DNA from: Flavobacteriales bacterium | Lineage (GTDB): Bacteria > Bacteroidota > Bacteroidia > Flavobacteriales_D > Sanyastnellaceae | DNA length: 64,000 nucleotides | Assembly: GCA_002862785.1 (NCBI GenBank) | Contig: PKDZ01000005.1 | Location: forward strand, 1 to 64,000 | Direction: 5' to 3' | Part shown: positions 1 through 7,972 of the stretch, piece after piece | How the letters are laid out: each line of letters starts with the position of its first letter | Numbering within the stretch: position 1 is the first letter of the stretch | The notes under the pieces: generated by a model | The model's database searches: none | The model's input: the letters and a program-made list of their open reading frames with translations, nothing else | Told to the model about the DNA's origin: nothing | Program-made: the position numbers and the translations under genes

Positions 1-677
1 AAGCGCACCCAATAGGTCACTCCGGCCTCAAGCAGCACATACAACTGGGCGCTCTCCTCATTGTCCTCGCAACTGCCTTGGTTGTCATCGTAGTAGATCG
101 ATCCCTCATTGGTGTCGTCGAAGTTGTTCATGTTGCAGTAGTCGTAGATCCACAGCCGCGTGTCGCATCCGGATCCGCAACTCGAGAGGGCGTACATGCC
201 GTTGTCCGCGGGCGTGAACGTCCACCACTCCACATTGCCGGAGGCCTCCACGGTCAGCGGCTCGTCTCCCAGCTCCAGTCCGATGGCCTCGTTGCACGTC
301 CAGCCCGGAGGGCAGTCGATGGCGTGGCTCTGGCCGTAGCCGTAGTTGCCGCTTCCCTGCACCAATTGCTCCCCGTCGAGCCAGACCTGGTAAAACGCGT
401 CCCCCACCAGGCCATCGCCGTACGTATCGTTCATCGTGAAGACCATGCACGGCTCCCAATCCGCGCTGTCGACGCAGAAGGTGAACAGGGTGTCCTCGGC
501 ATTGGCCACATTGGCCTCGAGGAGCAAGTCCCCGTCTCCATTGGTCAGCTCCCAGCTCATTTCATAGGGCCAGGCATCGGGTTGGATGACGACGGTGAAG
601 GTGTGTTGGCCCTCGCAATCCTGAGCCAGAATGCTCGCGGAAAACAACAGGGCGAACGCCAGAAGTACGGTGCGCAT
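1..677 (-). CDS. Secreted cysteine-rich protein, PPC-like, C-terminus off the window
   Basis: The frame is open from an ATG at 677 to the window edge, so the 3' end is missing (225 codons seen). Residues 1-18 are a typical Sec signal peptide ending in ILAQ. The mature part opens with a beta-rich segment (QDCEGQHTFTVVIQPDAWPY) and continues with paired cysteines and a WWTFTPADNGMYALSSCGSG segment that resembles pre-peptidase C-terminal (PPC) domains. The N-terminal module clearly resembles that of the secreted protein at 4331-6244 ([20 protein letters not shown]). Function is unknown. It is probably exported by T9SS, but the sorting domain would lie outside the window. No clear promoter was found upstream. 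Confidence 0.85.
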   Translation of the reverse strand, partial: MRTVLLAFALLFSASILAQDCEGQHTFTVVIQPDAWPYEMSWELTNGDGDLLLEANVANAEDTLFTFCVDSADWEPCMVFTMNDTYGDGLVGDAFYQVWLDGEQLVQGSGNYGYGQSHAIDCPPGWTCNEAIGLELGDEPLTVEASGNVEWWTFTPADNGMYALSSCGSGCDTRLWIYDYCNMNNFDDTNEGSIYYDDNQGSCEDNEESAQLYVLLEAGVTYWVR

Positions 678-787
678 GATCGGTGTCTTGATGGCAGGTG
701 TTGCAGTCACAACGGGTTGAATCTGGCTGTGGTTGCCTGCACAAGGTAGCCCGATTCCAGCACCTCGATGCGACCCGGACCGTGTGC

Positions 788-795
788 TATTTTTG
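788..795 (+). promoter_or_regulatory. Bacteroidota -7 element for the small membrane protein
   Basis: TATTTTTG is a perfect match to the TAnnTTTG -7 consensus, 22 nt before the ATG at 818. The -33 position holds TCG rather than TTG. Confidence 0.45.
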
Positions 796-817
796 CCCCA
801 GAGCAAATCAGGACACC

Positions 818-940
818 ATGGGACACGACCACGACCACCACGACCACTCCGAAGCCGAACAGAACGAGATCGGCGGACCGGTTGTCTTCGCCCTCTTCCT
901 CTTCGCGATCGTCATCATGGCGATGTACTTCCTGAGCTGA
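818..940 (+). CDS. 40-residue histidine-rich single-span membrane protein
   Basis: A short frame starting at ATG 818 encodes MGHDHDHHDHSEAEQNEIGG followed by a hydrophobic helix (residues about 21-39) and a stop. The His/Asp run at residues 3-10 could bind a divalent metal, and the rest is one transmembrane helix. A consensus -7 element lies upstream (788-795), which supports real expression. The gene ends 13 nt before the 3' end of the convergent S46 peptidase. I do not recognise a family. Small accessory subunits of respiratory or transport complexes look like this, but nothing nearby names a partner. Confidence 0.6.
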   Translation: MGHDHDHHDHSEAEQNEIGGPVVFALFLFAIVIMAMYFLS

Positions 941-953
941 GGACGCCTCAGGC

Positions 954-3272
954 TCAGTTTCCGCCTTCCATCCGGCGGCGGCGCTCCTGCAGCTTCTCGA
1001 GTGAGCGGCGGCGGAATTCCTCGCGGAGTTCGCCCTCGTCCTGCTCATATCCCCTTCCGATGCCCGTTCCCGGGCCAAAGGGCCGCCAGTCCGGCGACAG
1101 GTTGTCTGGATCCCGCTCGGTCAAGGTCATCTCCTGCACCAGATGCGTGGCTCCGGCGTAGACGTCGGTGACCCAGAGGACATAGCGGATGTCCACCATG
1201 ATGTTCCGGCAGCGGTCCGCATCGAACCGCACATCGCTCATCGTGCTCTCCCAAGTCCGGTCGAAATTGAGACCGACCAAGTCCCCAGTGCCATTGATCG
1301 CGGGTGACCCCGAGTTGCCTCCGGTGGTGTGGTTTGACCCGAGGAAACACACCCTCAGGTTGCCCTCAGCATCGGCGTAGGGGCCGTATTCCTCCCGGCG
1401 CAATTGGTCCACCAGGCCCTCCGGCAGGTCGAATTCGGCGTCTCCGGGCACATACTTGTCCAGGACACCTCTGGCCGTCGTGAACGGCTTGTAGGTCACG
1501 GCGTCCCGGGGCTCGCTCCCCTCCATCCGGCCGAAGGTCAAGCGCAACGTGCTGTTGGCATCGGGCCAGAAGGTGCTGTCGGGGTAAACTTCCTGAAGGC
1601 CGCGCAGGTAGCGTCCCATGTCATCGTCGAGGGCCCCCATCCGCTTGCCGTACTCGCCGCGGACCTGCACCCAATAGCTGTCCGACGTCTCCTTGGCCCA
1701 GCGCAGGACGGCATCGCCGGATTCCTTCTTTAAAGCCTTGCGGTTCCCCTCACGGAGGAGCGCCATGAACGCCTCGCCGTCATCGAGGATGGACCCCTCG
1801 TAGAGGTCCGCCGAAATGGCCCGGGCATCGGCTCCCTCGGTCCACGCCTCGGCGGCCACCGCCGGGGCGAAGCCCTCGGGCATGGCGGCCATGTACAGGG
1901 GGAACACCGCGGCGAAGACCTTGCGGTCCACGTCGGCATTGTAGTCCGCATAAAAGCCCTCGGCTTGGGCCAGCACCTCGGCGGCGCGGGCATCGAATGC
2001 GCTGTCGGACACCGACTTGTCGGCGGCCATGGTCAGGATGTCTCCCACCCCGTCGGCCCAGCGCAACAGCTCGGGACCATAGTAGAACCACTCGATGAAC
2101 AGGGACCGCGCCTCGAGATACGGACGCAGGGCATCGAAATCCTTGCCCAAATCTCCCACCACAGTCGTGTACTCGTCCAGTCCGAGACGCACCACTTCAC
2201 GGGCAAAGGCCAACTGCGCCTGTTGCTTCTCGCTCACGGTACCGAAGTCGATCAGGCCCTCATTCTGGCCAATCCACTTCTTCCAAGCATTGGCAATGCG
2301 GCTCTGCTTGGCCGCGTATGCGATGCGCGTGGCATCATCCGCCCGCATGGCCGAATTGATGACCTCGAGGCTGGCCGTGCGCATGCCGATCCGGGTCGGA
2401 TTGAGCACGTCGATCAAGTGCTCCACCTGAGCTGCCGGGATGTACCGCTCCGTGCGGCCTGGAAATCCGAACACCATGGTGAAGTCACCTTCCTCCACGC
2501 CGTGCATGGACACGGGAAGATGGTGGGCGGGGGCGTAGGGCACGTTCTCAGCGCTGGGTTCCGCAGGTGATCCATCCGGAGCGCTGTAAATGCGGAACAG
2601 GGAGAAGTCTCCCGTGTGCCGAGGCCACACCCAGTTGTCGGTGTCTCCGCCGTATTTGCCGATGGCACTGGGCGGTGCTCCCACGAGGCGCACGTCGTTG
2701 TAGGTCTTGGTGACGATGAGGAATTGCTGGTTTCCATAGAGGAAGTCGCGGACGACGGCCTCGTGTCCGGTGCCTTCCGTCGCCGAAGCCGCGAGGCGCT
2801 CACGCAGGGCATTTTCTTCGTCCGGTCCAATGGCCCGGGCGGCCTGCACCGAATCCGTGACGTCCTCAATCCGTACGATGAACATCGCGGTCAACCCCGG
2901 ATTCATCAGCTCTTCGTCCTTGGACATGGCCCAGAATCCATCCTTGAGAATGTCCCGCTCCATGCTGCTGTGGGACTGAATCTGTCCATATCCGCAATGG
3001 TGGTTGGTCAGCAGGAGTCCCTCCCCAGAGATCAGGCTCGCCGTGCATCCGCCTCCGAACTGGACGATGGCGTCCTTCAGGGAGCTGCGGTTGATGCTGT
3101 AGATGTCCTCGGCGGTGAGCTTGAGCCCCATGTCCTGCATGTCCCCCTCCACGGCTTGGAGCAGGGCAGGAATCCACATCCCCTCCGTGGCGCGGGTGGA
3201 GGTCGGAGACAGGGTGAGAACGAGGGCGAACAGAGCGACCGGCAGGGCCGACAAAAGAGGCTTCGGGTTCAT
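954..3272 (-). CDS. S46 family dipeptidyl-peptidase, DPP11-like
   Basis: A 772-residue periplasmic serine peptidase with a signal peptide (residues 1-29). It releases dipeptides from peptide N-termini and feeds amino-acid catabolism in proteolytic Bacteroidota. The catalytic His lies in TNHHCGYG (about 89-95), an Asp-containing block in DNWVWPRHTGDFS, and the nucleophile in GGNSGSPAING (near residue 653). The residue that separates DPP7 (Gly) from DPP11 (Arg) specificity is Arg672 in LNFDRTWEST, so a preference for Asp or Glu at P1 is inferred. Length matches the family (about 710-780). A TATTTTCC element ends 4 nt before the start codon. Confidence 0.95.
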   Translation of the reverse strand: MNPKPLLSALPVALFALVLTLSPTSTRATEGMWIPALLQAVEGDMQDMGLKLTAEDIYSINRSSLKDAIVQFGGGCTASLISGEGLLLTNHHCGYGQIQSHSSMERDILKDGFWAMSKDEELMNPGLTAMFIVRIEDVTDSVQAARAIGPDEENALRERLAASATEGTGHEAVVRDFLYGNQQFLIVTKTYNDVRLVGAPPSAIGKYGGDTDNWVWPRHTGDFSLFRIYSAPDGSPAEPSAENVPYAPAHHLPVSMHGVEEGDFTMVFGFPGRTERYIPAAQVEHLIDVLNPTRIGMRTASLEVINSAMRADDATRIAYAAKQSRIANAWKKWIGQNEGLIDFGTVSEKQQAQLAFAREVVRLGLDEYTTVVGDLGKDFDALRPYLEARSLFIEWFYYGPELLRWADGVGDILTMAADKSVSDSAFDARAAEVLAQAEGFYADYNADVDRKVFAAVFPLYMAAMPEGFAPAVAAEAWTEGADARAISADLYEGSILDDGEAFMALLREGNRKALKKESGDAVLRWAKETSDSYWVQVRGEYGKRMGALDDDMGRYLRGLQEVYPDSTFWPDANSTLRLTFGRMEGSEPRDAVTYKPFTTARGVLDKYVPGDAEFDLPEGLVDQLRREEYGPYADAEGNLRVCFLGSNHTTGGNSGSPAINGTGDLVGLNFDRTWESTMSDVRFDADRCRNIMVDIRYVLWVTDVYAGATHLVQEMTLTERDPDNLSPDWRPFGPGTGIGRGYEQDEGELREEFRRRSLEKLQERRRRMEGGN

Positions 3273-3276
3273 GCCC

Positions 3277-3284
3277 GGAAAATA
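3277..3284 (-). promoter_or_regulatory. Degenerate -7 element next to the S46 peptidase start
   Basis: Read on the minus strand this is TATTTTCC (6 of 8 to TAnnTTTG when the two n positions are free), 4 nt before the ATG at 3272. The spacing matches other genes in the window. Confidence 0.35.
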
Positions 3285-3302
3285 CGGGTCAAACCCCGTC
3301 CA

Positions 3303-4325
3303 TCAGGACCAAGTGTCGACGGCCGCGAGCACCCGGGCCAGGCCCTCCTCCCCGAAATCGAGATGGGTGACCCAGCGCACCTTGTCCGGCCCAAAGGCCG
3401 AGCACAGCACGCCGTGGGAAGCGAAGTGCTCCACCATCTCTCCTGCAGTCCGGCCTTGGGGCAGTGACGCAATGACAATGTTGGTCTCCACCGGGGCCAC
3501 AGACGCGACCGCCCCGTTGGCTTCAAGGCGCTCCCCAATGGCTGCGGCGCGACCGTGGTCTTCCTCCAAGCGATCGAAGTGGTGGTCGATCGCATGCAAA
3601 CCGGCCGCGGCCAGAATGCCCACCTGGCGCATGCCGCCACCCATCACCTTCCTGGACCGATGGGCCTCCTCGATGAAGGCCCGGCTTCCGAGCAGGACCG
3701 ATCCTACCGGGGTTCCGAGCCCTTTGGACAGGCACAGGGAAATGCTGTCGAACCGACGCCCGTACCGGGTCCAGTCCTCGCCGGTGGCCCTCAGGGCATT
3801 CCACGCCCTCGCCCCATCGAGGTGAAACGGCAACCCGAGGTCCCGACAGGCCGCCGATCCGGCCTCAAGATCGTCTTGTGATTGGACGGCTCCGCCCCCC
3901 TTGTTCACGGTGTCCTCGACGCACACCAAGGCGGTCCGCGCAAAATGACTGTCGGCGGGATTCACCTCCGAACGAATGGTATCCGCAGGCATCGCTCCGC
4001 GAGGAGCTTGAACGAGGCGGACGCTGGCGCCGCTGTTGCGGGCGATTCCGCCGCCCTCGTAGTTGTAGATGTGGCTCAGCCGGTGGCAGACGACCTCGTC
4101 TCCCGGCTGGGTGTGGACGTTGATGGCCATCTGGTTGGCCATGGTCCCCGACGGACAGAACAGCCCGGCCTCGTGGCCGAACCGCTCGGCCAGCGCATCC
4201 TGCAGTCGGTTGACCGTGGGGTCTTCCCCGTACACATCATCCCCGGTTGGGGCGGCCATCATGGCGGCGAGCATCGCCTCCGTGGGCCGCGTGACCGTGT
4301 CGCTTCTCAGATCGATGGACGACAT
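3303..4325 (-). CDS. ltaE: Low-specificity L-threonine aldolase
   Basis: A 340-residue PLP enzyme that cleaves L-threonine or allo-threonine to glycine and acetaldehyde. The N-terminus reads [19 protein letters not shown] and [15 protein letters not shown], the family hallmark. The PLP lysine is Lys201 in [11 protein letters not shown], and [10 protein letters not shown] matches the cofactor-binding aspartate region. The start was chosen at this conserved N-terminus. It lies 5 nt downstream of the stop codon of the secreted protein at 4331-6244, so the two are probably cotranscribed although functionally unrelated. Confidence 0.95.
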   Translation of the reverse strand: MSSIDLRSDTVTRPTEAMLAAMMAAPTGDDVYGEDPTVNRLQDALAERFGHEAGLFCPSGTMANQMAINVHTQPGDEVVCHRLSHIYNYEGGGIARNSGASVRLVQAPRGAMPADTIRSEVNPADSHFARTALVCVEDTVNKGGGAVQSQDDLEAGSAACRDLGLPFHLDGARAWNALRATGEDWTRYGRRFDSISLCLSKGLGTPVGSVLLGSRAFIEEAHRSRKVMGGGMRQVGILAAAGLHAIDHHFDRLEEDHGRAAAIGERLEANGAVASVAPVETNIVIASLPQGRTAGEMVEHFASHGVLCSAFGPDKVRWVTHLDFGEEGLARVLAAVDTWS

Positions 4326-4330
4326 GACGC

Positions 4331-6244
4331 TCAATTTCGGATGAGCCGCAGGGCCCGTCCCTCCTCGGTCAATTCCAGCAAATAGGTGCCCATGGCCATC
4401 CCTTCCGTGGACAGCATCAGCGGCTCTCCCGCTCCTGTCTCGACATGGACTCCTGAGCGGATGGCCCGGCCGAGGGCATCGCGCAGGGTCCAGGCGTGTT
4501 CGACGGTGGCCCCGGAGGACCCCCAACGGATGGCCCAGGCCGCGCCATCTCCTGCGGGGTTGGGAAGTACCTGTGGCCCGACCGGCCCTCCGTCGGCCTC
4601 TCCGATTCCCGTGGTGCAATCGTACACCGTCACGAAAATGGCATCTGCATGGCTGCACCCGAACTCATTTGAAGCCTCGACGGTGATGGGATAGGTTCCC
4701 GGGCCGAGGTCCGCACCATCCACGATGATGAACTGGTCCACGCTTCCATTGCTCCAGAGATAGTCCAGTCCTGCCGGCGCACTCAGCACGAGCTGGTCGT
4801 CTTCACAGATGGTGGTGTCGGGACCGAGCGAGAAAGAGAAAGCGTCATCCTCCGCGGCCAGGCTGAAGGACAATTCGGCCGTGCAACCGTTGCCATCCTC
4901 GAGGACCACAGCGTAGTCGCCTTCGGACAGACCCTCCACGATTTCGCCGGTTCCGATGTCTCCGAAGATGCCGGACCAGACAATCTCATAGGGTTGTGTT
5001 CCGCCGCTCGCCCCCAAGTAAGCCTCACCGTTGGGCAATTCGGGACATCCCGGCTGGACGAGTTCGATGTCGAGGACGATGGGGTCCGGCTCGGTCAAGG
5101 TCACCGAATGGGTCAGGGTGTTGCCGCAGCTGGTCACGATGGCCGCGGAATACGTTCCGGAACCCAATCCGGAAATCTGCTGCCCGGAAGCCGAGAATCC
5201 ATCTGGCCCCACCCATGCGGCTGAGTAATCTCCTCCCGTCCCTGTGATGTTCAGGACGATCGTGCCGTTCGGGTCCTGCTCTTTTCCCAGCGCACAGGCC
5301 AGTCCACCTGTGCTGGACGTGACCTGCGGTCCGTCCTCGACACTCTCGATGAGGATGCCGGCCTGACCACGGGCATTCTGCCACCCATCCACTTGAATGA
5401 GGTACGTCTCGCCTTCTTCCAGACAGCCGGACCACATGCCGCTGGCATAGTAGGCCCCCGGTCCGCATCCTCCCGGGAGGTCATCATTGGCCGCCACGAG
5501 CGTGTAGGTTTCGAAGTCACTGCAGTCCTCCGCCTTCCACAAGGCGATTTGGGTGTCGAAGTCGGTGGAGTCCGTGCACGCTGTGATCCAGCAATTGCTT
5601 TCGGTTGCAGTGAACGTGAGCCAGGCCGAACCGGTGACTCCGCTTTCACACCAGCCTCCATTGATTTGACAGGAATACACTCCCGGGAAATTGGGCGCTC
5701 CCGGCTCGCCATACGCGGCCGAACAGCTGTCATTGGATACGAGGACCATCGCACCATCGACTTCGATGTCCGCAGCGCCACATGGTGAATCGTAGGCCGG
5801 CCCGGACATCTCGAACGGATCAAAGGTCCACTCGTTGCCCGCGCCTGTCCCTTGCCAAGCGTGGTTCAGAACCCCATCGGCATAGACCTCAAAGTAAGTT
5901 CCTCCGTCCCCGTAGCTGTCTGCGTGGTGAAGGGTCAACGCCTCTCCCGGCGTTCCGCACAAGGTGTCCGTGATGAAGGACGCGTTGGAGGCATAGGCTC
6001 CTTCCGGCGCTCCGTCGATGCCCTCCCCATCGCATCCGACGCCGAGGGCATTGCCTCCCCAGTACAGCGTGTTGGTGCCACAGGCATCGCCTGCGGGCGT
6101 CAGCTCCCAATAGAGTTCGTACCCCCAGGCATCGGTGTGAAGGTGAAGGGCAAACGGCTGTTGCCCATCCGGACAATCCTGTGAGAGCATGGGAACCGCG
6201 GCACAGAGGGCCCATGTGGCGGCGACAAGGCGGTTGAGGTTCAT
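4331..6244 (-). CDS. Secreted multidomain protein with type A T9SS sorting domain
   Basis: A 637-residue exported protein with a signal peptide at about residues 1-21 (AVPMLSQ). It holds an N-terminal module shared with the protein at 1-677, a cysteine-rich PPC-like region ([20 protein letters not shown] ... [15 protein letters not shown]), then PKD/SprB-like beta repeats with [13 protein letters not shown] and [15 protein letters not shown]. The last 75 residues form a type A T9SS C-terminal domain: VLPNPAGDG, then [14 protein letters not shown], then [19 protein letters not shown]. It is expected at the cell surface or released. Ligand and function are unknown. Confidence 0.85.
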   Translation of the reverse strand: MNLNRLVAATWALCAAVPMLSQDCPDGQQPFALHLHTDAWGYELYWELTPAGDACGTNTLYWGGNALGVGCDGEGIDGAPEGAYASNASFITDTLCGTPGEALTLHHADSYGDGGTYFEVYADGVLNHAWQGTGAGNEWTFDPFEMSGPAYDSPCGAADIEVDGAMVLVSNDSCSAAYGEPGAPNFPGVYSCQINGGWCESGVTGSAWLTFTATESNCWITACTDSTDFDTQIALWKAEDCSDFETYTLVAANDDLPGGCGPGAYYASGMWSGCLEEGETYLIQVDGWQNARGQAGILIESVEDGPQVTSSTGGLACALGKEQDPNGTIVLNITGTGGDYSAAWVGPDGFSASGQQISGLGSGTYSAAIVTSCGNTLTHSVTLTEPDPIVLDIELVQPGCPELPNGEAYLGASGGTQPYEIVWSGIFGDIGTGEIVEGLSEGDYAVVLEDGNGCTAELSFSLAAEDDAFSFSLGPDTTICEDDQLVLSAPAGLDYLWSNGSVDQFIIVDGADLGPGTYPITVEASNEFGCSHADAIFVTVYDCTTGIGEADGGPVGPQVLPNPAGDGAAWAIRWGSSGATVEHAWTLRDALGRAIRSGVHVETGAGEPLMLSTEGMAMGTYLLELTEEGRALRLIRN

Positions 6245-6248
6245 GGAG

Positions 6249-6256
6249 CCAAAATA
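6249..6256 (-). promoter_or_regulatory. -7 element abutting the start codon at 6244
   Basis: Minus-strand TATTTTGG differs from TAnnTTTG at one position and ends 4 nt before the ATG, predicting an almost leaderless mRNA. Confidence 0.5.
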
Positions 6257-6284
6257 GGGTTCCCCGCCCGGCTCGGCCTTGATG

Positions 6285-6292
6285 TAGATTTG
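6285..6292 (+). promoter_or_regulatory. -7 element for yaaA
   Basis: TAGATTTG is a perfect TAnnTTTG match, 7 nt before the ATG at 6300. The -33 position has TTC at 6260-6262, with a 22-nt spacer. Confidence 0.5.
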
Positions 6293-6299
6293 CGGCCCC

Positions 6300-7073
6300 A
6301 TGCGCGTCCTGCTCTCTCCCGCCAAGACCTTCCGCAAGGAGGCTCCGGCTCCCGCTGCCGGTGCCAGCCAACCTCGGTTTCTCGAGGACGCCACCCGCAC
6401 GATGGAGGTGCTCCGCACGCTGGAGCCGCATAAGCTCAGTGGCCTGATGGACATCAGCCCCACCCTCGCTGAGGAGACGGCGGCCCGCCACCTCGACTGG
6501 GCTCCCCCCTTCCACCCTGGAAACAGCATGCTCGCCGTCCTCGCCTTCCATGGCGAGGTGTACCGGGCCATGGGCGCCGACCGATGGAATGCCACCGATC
6601 TCGATTTCGCCCAAGGCTCGCTCCGCATCCTCAGCGGCCTCTACGGTCTGCTGAAGCCCTTGGACCTCATCCAGCCCTACCGCCTTGAAATGGGCCTGCG
6701 CTGGTCCCCTGAGGGGAATGGCAATCTCTACGGCCACTGGGGTAACACCTTGGCCGATGCCTTGGACAAGGATGCCGCTGGGGCTCCGATTGTCAACCTC
6801 GCCAGTCAGGAATACGCCAAGGCAGTGAAACTGGCCGGTCAGCCGGGCCCCGTGGTCCACTGTCATTTCAAGGAAGAGCGCGACTCCGGATTCAAGATGA
6901 TCGGCACCTATGCCAAGCATGCCCGCGGACTCATGGCCAAGTTCATCGTTCAGGAGCGGTTGGAGAACATCGACGGGCTCAAGGCGTTCTCCGAAGAAGG
7001 CTATCAATTCAATCCTCATCTGTCCAACGACACCGATTGGACATTTACCCGTCCCTCCACCCCATCCTCATGA
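6300..7073 (+). CDS. yaaA: YaaA/DUF328 peroxide-stress family protein
   Basis: A 257-residue cytoplasmic protein. Family hallmarks are the N-terminal MRVLLSPAKT, the central GLYGLLKPLDLIQPYRLEMG, NLASQEYAKAV and the C-terminal AKHARGLMAKFIVQ. E. coli YaaA limits intracellular free iron and DNA damage during hydrogen peroxide stress and binds DNA. A similar role here is by homology only. The gene has a consensus -7 element 7 nt before the start, and its stop overlaps the start of the FKBP gene (ATGA), so the pair is likely translationally coupled. Confidence 0.95.
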   Translation: MRVLLSPAKTFRKEAPAPAAGASQPRFLEDATRTMEVLRTLEPHKLSGLMDISPTLAEETAARHLDWAPPFHPGNSMLAVLAFHGEVYRAMGADRWNATDLDFAQGSLRILSGLYGLLKPLDLIQPYRLEMGLRWSPEGNGNLYGHWGNTLADALDKDAAGAPIVNLASQEYAKAVKLAGQPGPVVHCHFKEERDSGFKMIGTYAKHARGLMAKFIVQERLENIDGLKAFSEEGYQFNPHLSNDTDWTFTRPSTPSS

Positions 7074-7777
7074 AACACCCCCTCACCCCCACCCTGCTGA
7101 TTGCCGCCCTCGCCCTCCTTCCGTTCGGATGGACCGGCTGTGCCGTCAACGGACAGAACACCCCCACCCCCAACATGGAAAACCAGAATGACTCCCTGAG
7201 CTACGCCCTTGGCGTGCTGTTCGCCACCAACGTGACCAGCCAAGGCATCAAGGACTACGTACCCGCTCAGGTTGCGCAGGCCTTCGCCGACGTCCAATCC
7301 GGCAATGCGGCCATGACCCCCGAGCAGGCCAATGAGCTCGTGCGCACCGTGATGCAGGCTAAGGAAGCCGCCGCGGGTGACGAGAACCTCAAGGCCGGCC
7401 AGGACTTCCTCGCGGCCAACAAGTCCGAGGACGGCGTCATCGAGACAGCCAGCGGCCTCCAGTACCGCGTAGACCGGGAAGGTGACGGCGACAGCCCTGA
7501 CGCCAACGACCGCGTCACCGTCCACTACCACGGCACGCTGATCGACGGCACGGTCTTCGACAGCAGCTATGACCGCGGCCAGCCGGCCACCTTCGGCCTC
7601 AACCAGGTCATCTCCGGCTGGACGGAAGGCCTGCAGACCATGAAGAAGGGCGGACAGACCACGTTCTACATCCCCTCCAACCTCGCCTATGGCCCCCGCG
7701 CCACGGGTGACGTGATCGGCGCCAACTCGACGCTGGTCTTCAAGGTCGAACTCCTCGAAGTCGAGAACGTGGACTGA
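7070..7777 (+). CDS. FKBP-type peptidyl-prolyl cis-trans isomerase (FklB/Mip-like), probable lipoprotein
   Basis: A 235-residue exported isomerase that assists folding of envelope or secreted proteins. Residues 1-24 form a hydrophobic leader ending GWTGC, which could be a lipobox. Residues about 40-125 resemble the Mip/FkpA dimerisation domain (DSLSYALGVLFATNV). Residues about 130-233 are the FKBP fold, with SGLQYRVDREGDGDSP, VTVHYHGTLIDGTVFDSSYD, VISGWTEGLQTMKKG and YIPSNLAYGPR. The start overlaps the yaaA stop. A UUCG-capped hairpin follows at 7807-7826. Confidence 0.93.
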   Translation: MKHPLTPTLLIAALALLPFGWTGCAVNGQNTPTPNMENQNDSLSYALGVLFATNVTSQGIKDYVPAQVAQAFADVQSGNAAMTPEQANELVRTVMQAKEAAAGDENLKAGQDFLAANKSEDGVIETASGLQYRVDREGDGDSPDANDRVTVHYHGTLIDGTVFDSSYDRGQPATFGLNQVISGWTEGLQTMKKGGQTTFYIPSNLAYGPRATGDVIGANSTLVFKVELLEVENVD

Positions 7778-7806
7778 AACTCATTGTGAATAACCAGAAC
7801 AGCGCG

Positions 7807-7834
7807 CGGGGCCCTTCGGGGCCCCGTGTCATTT
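7807..7834 (+). terminator. Terminator hairpin after the FKBP gene
   Basis: CGGGGCCC-TTCG-GGGCCCCG is a perfect 8-bp stem with a UUCG tetraloop, followed by a weak T-rich run (TGTCATTTAT). Confidence 0.65.
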
Positions 7835-7882
7835 ATCGGCCTCTGTAACGACAGATTACAAGGGATTATACGCGAGCCCCAA

Positions 7883-7897
7883 CTGTTTGAAAAACAG
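7883..7897. repeat. Small inverted repeat upstream of the M43 protease
   Basis: CTGTTT-GAA-AAACAG is a perfect 6-bp inverted repeat 76 nt before the protease start. It may be an operator or a short leader hairpin; nothing else supports either. Confidence 0.25.
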
Positions 7898-7972
7898 CGG
7901 AAAGACAAATTATAGAGGAAAAATGCAACCTGAACTTGAGGCCTGCAGTAAGGGAATCAAATCCCCGTCTTC

